In this document: positions 8,533 through 11,564 of the stretch, piece after piece
Numbering within the stretch: position 1 is the first letter of the stretch
How the letters are laid out: each line of letters starts with the position of its first letter
Source: an uncultured Clostridia bacterium
GTDB lineage: Bacteria > Bacillota > Clostridia > Christensenellales > CALWSW01
Direction of reading: 5' to 3'
Assembly: GCA_937874755.1 (NCBI GenBank)
Contig: CALNBC010000298.1
Span: forward strand, 1 to 11,564
DNA length: 11,564 bases
Program-made: the position numbers and the translations under genes
The notes under the pieces: model-generated
The model's input: the letters and a program-made list of their open reading frames with translations, nothing else
Told to the model about the DNA's origin: nothing
The model's database searches: none

Positions 8533-8549
8533 TTACCGAACTTCGGTAA
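8533..8549. repeat. Perfect 8-1-8 palindrome in the rubrerythrin leader, candidate operator
   Basis: TTACCGAA-C-TTCGGTAA is perfectly symmetric around C8541. It lies about +8 to +24 from the predicted start, where a bound repressor would block transcription. Odd-centred dyads of this kind (7-1-7 core) are the geometry of Fur/PerR-family boxes, though the bases do not match the known PerR or Fur consensus. As RNA it would be a small 5' hairpin. It is followed by A-rich sequence, so it is not a terminator for mnmA. Confidence 0.5.
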
Positions 8550-8582
8550 AAATACAATAATTTACATAAGGAGGAAGCAATA

Positions 8583-9119
8583 ATGAGTAAATATGAAGGA
8601 ACAAAGACCAAAGAGAACCTATGGGAAGCATTCGCGGGCGAATCCATGGCTCGCAGCAAATACACTTACTACTCAAGCACAGCGAAGAAGGCTGGTTTTG
8701 AGCAGATGGCTGACATTTTCCTCGAAACCGCCAACCAGGAAAAAGAGCACGGTAAGCTCTGGTTCAAGGAGCTAGACCTTCTAGGAGACGTTCCCTTCAA
8801 CCTCGAACACGCGGCTGATGGAGAGCACGACGAGTGGACAAATATGTACCCCCGCATGGCAAAGGAAGCGCGCGAGGAAGGTTTCGACAAGCTTGCCGAA
8901 CTGTTTGAAGCCGTTGCCGGAGTTGAAAAGACCCACGAGGAACGCTATCGTAAGATTCTGAAGACCTACGAAGAAGGGAAGACCTTCTCTGGGGACGCAC
9001 CTAAAGGTTGGAAGTGCCGCAACTGCGGCTATATCCACATGGAAGGCGACGCCCCGGACCTTTGCCCGGTTTGCGCACACCCTCTGGCATACTTCGAGCG
9101 CAGGGCTGAAAACTATTAA
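8583..9119 (+). CDS. rbr: Rubrerythrin
   Basis: This 178-residue cytoplasmic protein reduces hydrogen peroxide in anaerobes, with electrons passing from a rubredoxin-type iron to a diiron site. ATG 8583 follows AAGGAGG (8568-8574). The ferritin-like four-helix domain occupies about residues 1-135; visible diiron ligands include Glu20, Glu53-x-x-His56 and a later Glu115-x-x-His118. The rubredoxin-like domain follows at about 142-172, with CRNCG (Cys145, Cys148) and CPVCAHP (Cys161, Cys164). Domain order (diiron first, rubredoxin last) is that of classical rubrerythrin, not the reverse form. Length is slightly short of the well-studied 191-residue type. It stands alone with its own promoter, a leader palindrome and a strong terminator, which fits a peroxide- or oxygen-induced single gene. 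Confidence 0.96.
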   Translation: MSKYEGTKTKENLWEAFAGESMARSKYTYYSSTAKKAGFEQMADIFLETANQEKEHGKLWFKELDLLGDVPFNLEHAADGEHDEWTNMYPRMAKEAREEGFDKLAELFEAVAGVEKTHEERYRKILKTYEEGKTFSGDAPKGWKCRNCGYIHMEGDAPDLCPVCAHPLAYFERRAENY

Positions 9120-9145
9120 TAGTTAGTCAGGCGAGTTTGCCAACC

Positions 9146-9197
9146 AACACCCCATCGTTTAGATGGCAGCTAATGCCGAAAGCGAGGGGGTGTTTTT
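9146..9197 (+). terminator. Large, internally folded intrinsic terminator after rubrerythrin
   Basis: AACACCCC (9146-9153) pairs with GGGGTGTT (9187-9194) and can extend by TCG/CGA past one A-G mismatch. The apical region holds its own GGCA-GCTAA-TGCC hairpin. A run of five Ts (9193-9197) follows. It is an intrinsic terminator with an unusually large structured top. Confidence 0.8.
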
Positions 9198-9263
9198 CGT
9201 TGTATTTGGAATCACTTATCAATCCGCTATTCGCCTATGGAAAGGGTTGGTGCACGATTCGAA

Positions 9264-9300
9264 TTGTAAAAAAGCTGCATGTCTTATAAATTTGTATAAG
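9264..9300 (+). promoter_or_regulatory. Possible promoter and inverted repeat upstream of the DeoC-family aldolase gene
   Basis: TTGTAA (9264-9269) and TATAAA (9285-9290) are spaced by only 15 bp. The -10 lies in an inverted repeat, CTTATA-N6-TATAAG (9283-9300), which could be an operator. A palindrome ATTCGAAT lies just upstream near 9257. All are AT-rich and could be chance. Confidence 0.35.
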
Positions 9301-9346
9301 GGATAATTTCTGCACACAATAGCTTTTTGACCGAAAGGAGTCCAAT

Positions 9347-10054
9347 ATGAAATTCGACGCCAGAAAAGAAACCAAAGAAACCGTCGGCAAGTATCTTGAG
9401 CTGTTCACTCCCAACTGCTACACAGAGGAAGAACTGTACGACTGGATCAAAATCTGCAAAGATTACAAACTTCGTTCGTTCATAGTATACTCTCACTGGT
9501 TGCCCATCATCGCCAAAGAGTTAAAGGGCACCGGAATCCGCGTTGGTGCGGGCGGTGGATTCCCCCTGGGAATGGACACCCCAAAGGCCAAAGCCCAAAC
9601 CATGGCCGACAACGTGAGCATGGGTTGCACCACACTTGATTTGACCATGAACCAGCCTGCATTCCTGTCCGGTAGATACGACATCGTCGATGAAGAGCTG
9701 ACGTTGTTCAAGAAGGTCGCAGGCGATATCGAGACTAAGCTCATAATCGAAGTGTTCCGCTTGAATGACGAACAGATCCGCCTGGCATCAAAGATGGCAG
9801 TTGACCACGGAATCGATTGGGTAAAGTCCTCTACAGGGCAGTTCCAGGGTCCGAATATGCAACAGTGCAAGATAATCCTAGATACCATTAAAGGTAGCAA
9901 TACCCGGTTAAAAGTGTCCGGAGTCAAATTCCCGCGCCCGCAGAACGCGTACGCATTCCTGTCCGCCGGCGCGGAGATTATCGGCAGCCAGGGCGTCGTC
10001 GAGATAATCGAAGCCTTCGACATGCTCAAAGAATTGGGCGTGCTACCCTCCTAA
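9347..10054 (+). CDS. DeoC-family class I aldolase (deoxyribose-phosphate aldolase-like), divergent phosphate site
   Basis: This is a 235-residue TIM-barrel protein; ATG 9347 follows AAAGGAG (9334-9340). DeoC cleaves 2-deoxyribose-5-phosphate to acetaldehyde and glyceraldehyde-3-phosphate through a Schiff-base lysine. Family landmarks are GGGFPLG (residues 69-75), TLDLTMN (96-102; Asp98 equivalent to the catalytic Asp), WVKSSTG (158-164; Lys160 as Schiff-base Lys) and LKVSG (188-192; Lys189 as second Lys). The catalytic set is therefore intact. The phosphate-binding end differs: SGVKFP where DeoC has SGG(I/V)RT, and GSQG where it has G(T/A)SS. The natural substrate may thus differ from deoxyribose-5-phosphate. 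The usual deo partners (deoD, deoB, pdp) are absent; a LysR regulator and an FGGY kinase are nearby instead. Transcription ends at a hairpin shared with the convergent LysR gene. Confidence 0.85.
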   Translation: MKFDARKETKETVGKYLELFTPNCYTEEELYDWIKICKDYKLRSFIVYSHWLPIIAKELKGTGIRVGAGGGFPLGMDTPKAKAQTMADNVSMGCTTLDLTMNQPAFLSGRYDIVDEELTLFKKVAGDIETKLIIEVFRLNDEQIRLASKMAVDHGIDWVKSSTGQFQGPNMQQCKIILDTIKGSNTRLKVSGVKFPRPQNAYAFLSAGAEIIGSQGVVEIIEAFDMLKELGVLPS

Positions 10055-10063
10055 AAAACATAG

Positions 10064-10092
10064 AGGGAGCGTCATTTACACGCACGCTCCCT
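10064..10092. terminator. Bidirectional terminator between the aldolase and LysR genes
   Basis: AGGGAGCGT (10064-10072) pairs with ACGCTCCCT (10084-10092) over an 11-nt loop; a G-U pair can extend it. On the minus strand the hairpin is followed by CTATG and six Ts, a good terminator for the LysR gene. On the plus strand the tail TAGTT is weaker. Confidence 0.8.
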
Positions 10093-10105
10093 TAGTTAAA
10101 ACCAG

Positions 10106-11014
10106 TTATACCGGTTTAGCGGTTATATAAGTGCGTTCGTTAAGTTTATATGCCAGATATCGCCGGAATTTGCGCGCTTCTGGGGAAGCGTCCTCCTTGG
10201 GGATGACCGCTAGTACATGAGCTATGAGTGGATTGTTGAGCCTAAGTATCGCAACGGACGGGTTGTTCCATGAGTAGGCGCGTTCGCCCATAACAAAGCT
10301 GACAGCCTTTCCCATCTCCGCAAGGTCGATCTGGGAAGAAGTGCGCGATACCAGATATGCCACAATGGGTGTGAAATCCGCCGCCTCGCATAGCGATGCA
10401 GTGCATTTGCCCACCGCACAGCGCTGATGCACGCTAAAGCTCTCGCAGGAAAGCTCGGATATATCTACATGTCCCTTGTGCGCCAAAGGATGCTTCGCGG
10501 ACATTATCGCCACCGATTCGTCGGCCAATATGCGCATGGCATCGTAGCCGCGGGCATCGGCGTTTTCCTCCCAGATAATAGCCATATCCGCCTCGCGCCT
10601 GTCCAACATGGCGTAAAGCTCCTCGAAGCCATGCTCCCTAAAGTTGATCACTATTCCGGGATTCTCCTCGCGTTGGTAATCATCGATTATGTCCAGAATC
10701 CCATAAGGGGTCATGCCAGGCTCGGAGCATATAGTTATCTGCTTTTTGCTGAGGGTGGTGTAGGGAGAAATAGCGCTCTTTAGACTATGAAGTTCTTTGG
10801 TGACCGATTGTGCAAAACTCAAAAAAAGCATGCCCGAGGAAGTAAGCTCCACACCAGTAGCTTTCCTTGTTAATAGGCGGGTATCGAGCTCCTTTTCGAG
10901 AACCTTTATCTGTTTTGACAGTGTGGATTGAGACACATAAAGAGTTTCAGCTGCGGCAGAGAAGCTGCCTGTTTCGACCAACGCTATAAAAATTTCCAGC
11001 TGATTAAAAGTCAC
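10106..11014 (-). CDS. LysR-family transcriptional regulator
   Basis: This 302-residue protein is of standard LysR length. The start is GTG (complement of 11012-11014) with AAGGAGGG just upstream. The N-terminal winged helix-turn-helix spans about residues 1-60, with the helix-turn-helix FSAAAETLYVSQSTLSKQI near 18-36, a linker helix to about 90, and a periplasmic-binding-protein-like effector domain from about 91. The effector domain holds Cys190, Cys199, Cys204 and Cys209; the last three are regularly spaced, in the region where OxyR carries its redox cysteines. LysR proteins usually bind beside a divergently transcribed target and need a small inducer. Here the divergent gene is the FGGY kinase and the shared gap holds a 25-bp palindrome. 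The likely inducer is a substrate or product of that pathway, which is inference. Confidence 0.95.
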   Translation of the reverse strand: MTFNQLEIFIALVETGSFSAAAETLYVSQSTLSKQIKVLEKELDTRLLTRKATGVELTSSGMLFLSFAQSVTKELHSLKSAISPYTTLSKKQITICSEPGMTPYGILDIIDDYQREENPGIVINFREHGFEELYAMLDRREADMAIIWEENADARGYDAMRILADESVAIMSAKHPLAHKGHVDISELSCESFSVHQRCAVGKCTASLCEAADFTPIVAYLVSRTSSQIDLAEMGKAVSFVMGERAYSWNNPSVAILRLNNPLIAHVLAVIPKEDASPEARKFRRYLAYKLNERTYITAKPV

Positions 11015-11032
11015 AACGCCCTCCTTCCTGCA

Positions 11033-11048
11033 ATAAACAAGCGTTTAT
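11033..11048. repeat. Small inverted repeat at the LysR gene transcription start
   Basis: ATAAAC (11033-11038) and GTTTAT (11043-11048) form a 6-4-6 dyad overlapping the predicted start of the LysR transcript. It could serve autoregulation or be chance in an AT-rich leader. Confidence 0.25.
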
Positions 11049-11052
11049 CGCA

Positions 11053-11081
11053 ATTATATCACGGGTATCTCCGTTGCTCAA
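11053..11081 (-). promoter_or_regulatory. Promoter of the LysR regulator gene
   Basis: On the minus strand TTGAGC (complement of 11076-11081), a 17-bp spacer and a perfect TATAAT (complement of 11053-11058). Transcription would start near 11046, about 30 nt before the GTG start. Confidence 0.7.
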
Positions 11082-11109
11082 CAGCGCGAGTTCGCCACTA
11101 TACTTTCAA

Positions 11110-11134
11110 GTTTGAGTGCAATTTGCACTCAAAC
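11110..11134. repeat. Perfect 25-bp palindrome (12-1-12) in the LysR-kinase gap, candidate operator
   Basis: GTTTGAGTGCAA (11110-11121), a central T and TTGCACTCAAAC (11123-11134) are exact reverse complements. No T run follows on either strand, so it is not a terminator. It lies about 76 bp upstream of the predicted LysR start and some 85 bp upstream of a possible kinase start, a usual activator position. It lacks the classic T-N11-A LysR pattern at its centre. The exact symmetry over 24 paired bases makes chance very unlikely. Confidence 0.75.
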
Positions 11135-11192
11135 CCTTTCGTTTATTTCATGCCATGCGGAAAATTCGGAATAGTGATGTGCTTCGCATACA

Positions 11193-11201
11193 TGATAATA
11201 T
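11193..11201 (+). promoter_or_regulatory. Possible promoter of the FGGY kinase gene
   Basis: TGA followed by TAATAT (11196-11201) resembles an extended -10 element. No good -35 hexamer is present, as expected if an activator such as the neighbouring LysR protein is needed. A leader of about 105 nt would result; apart from the 7-bp repeats at 11277-11297, nothing else stands out in 11202-11311. Confidence 0.4.
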
Positions 11202-11276
11202 AGATTTGTGCAGATTCACGAATAACCCTAAGCTAAACACTTCAGCTCTTCTACTAATTCTAATTAACCTTCGCAA

Positions 11277-11297
11277 AACGAGAAACGAGAAATGAGA
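11277..11297 (+). repeat. Three tandem 7-bp repeats next to the kinase ribosome binding site
   Basis: AACGAGA (11277-11283), AACGAGA (11284-11290) and AATGAGA (11291-11297) are consecutive 7-bp units, directly followed by ATGGAGG holding the GGAGG of the kinase ribosome binding site. The repeats lie upstream of that site, not between it and the start codon. Confidence 0.55.
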
Positions 11298-11311
11298 ATG
11301 GAGGAATCTAA

Positions 11312-11564
11312 ATGGGAAAATACCTTGTTGGTATTGACGCCGGTACAACCGGCTGCAAAACATGTGTGTTCGATTTTGACGGTACCCTCATAGGCTCCGA
11401 TTATAGGGAATATCCCTGTTATTACCCTAAGCCTGGCTATGTGGAACAAAAGGCAGAGGACATGCTTCCCGCGCTGTTTGAAGGCTGCAAGCAAGCTATA
11501 AGGAACTCCGGGGTGGACAGAAACGACATTGTCGCCATGACCATCAAGGGCCAACAGGGCCGGG
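11312..11564 (+). CDS. FGGY-family carbohydrate kinase, N-terminal part; 3' end outside window
   Basis: The frame is open from ATG 11312 to the window edge (84 residues). GGAGG (11300-11304) lies 7 nt before the start. The N terminus GIDAGTTGCKTCVFDFDG (about residues 7-24) is the ASKHA phosphate-1 loop found in xylulokinase, glycerol kinase, ribulokinase and LsrK. PGYVEQKAEDM matches the PGWVEQDPE segment of the family, and TIKGQQGR corresponds to the ISGQ(M/Q)xG substrate-binding segment. These cytoplasmic enzymes use ATP to phosphorylate a sugar or polyol, committing it to catabolism. The substrate cannot be told from this fragment. It is divergent from the LysR gene and close to a DeoC-family aldolase, which points to a small sugar-phosphate pathway. 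Confidence 0.92.
   Translation, partial: MGKYLVGIDAGTTGCKTCVFDFDGTLIGSDYREYPCYYPKPGYVEQKAEDMLPALFEGCKQAIRNSGVDRNDIVAMTIKGQQGR

Noticed and set aside
8533..8549. Palindrome considered as a terminator for mnmA
   Set aside because: It is followed by AAAAATAC, not a T run, and lies downstream of the rubrerythrin promoter.
9493..10029. 178-codon open frame on the minus strand inside the aldolase gene
   Set aside because: It is antisense to a clear aldolase gene, has no recognisable domain, and runs as the shadow of codon bias.
11110..11134. 25-bp palindrome considered as a canonical T-N11-A LysR box
   Set aside because: No T and A fall at 11-nt spacing in symmetric register; the symmetric T/A pairs have other spacings.

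Overview
The window reads as a chromosomal segment of a strictly anaerobic, low-to-medium GC Gram-positive bacterium of the class Clostridia. This is inferred from the gene families, not from a marker gene. The supporting signs are strong AGGAGG-type ribosome binding sites, a cobalamin-dependent (oxygen-independent) ribonucleotide reductase, a rubrerythrin for peroxide defence, sigma-A-type promoters (TTGACA/TATAAT-like) and many compact intrinsic terminators. No phage, transposon, CRISPR array, rRNA or tRNA gene was seen. Gene density is high and almost every gene group is bounded by a visible promoter and terminator.

Left part (1-4919). The window opens inside a class II ribonucleotide reductase gene (nrdJ; 3' part only). 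It is followed 21 nt later by a conserved TIM-barrel protein of unknown function, and the pair ends at a hairpin terminator near 2450-2480. A roughly 320-nt gap holds that terminator, a possible second terminator and a good promoter. It leads to an EF-G paralogue whose G domain departs from the classical sequence: Tyr replaces the switch II His, and NRMD replaces NKMD. Two hairpins follow it.

Middle part (4980-9200). Homoserine kinase (thrB) has its own extended -10 promoter. It converges on a membrane-anchored ComEC-like metallo-beta-lactamase-fold protein, and the two share a bidirectional terminator. The metallo-hydrolase is divergent from a two-gene operon made of a 73-residue copper-chaperone-like HMA protein and mnmA (tRNA 2-thiouridylase), whose stop and start codons overlap. 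A bulged 11-bp inverted repeat lies across both divergent promoters. Rubrerythrin follows on its own promoter, with an 8-1-8 palindrome in the early leader, and ends at a large, internally folded terminator.

Right part (9200-11564). A DeoC-family aldolase with an altered phosphate-binding region converges on a LysR-type regulator. That regulator is divergent from an FGGY-family sugar kinase, whose start is the last thing in the window. The regulator-kinase gap contains a perfect 12-1-12 palindrome, the most striking non-coding element here. The simplest reading is a small carbon-source module: the kinase makes a phosphorylated sugar or polyol, an aldolase cleaves such a compound, and the LysR protein controls the kinase. 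The substrate cannot be told from the sequence.

Most of the window is ordinary core metabolism. The points worth a second look are the operator-like dyads, the HMA-mnmA overlap, the divergent aldolase and EF-G, and the cysteine-rich effector domain of the LysR protein.
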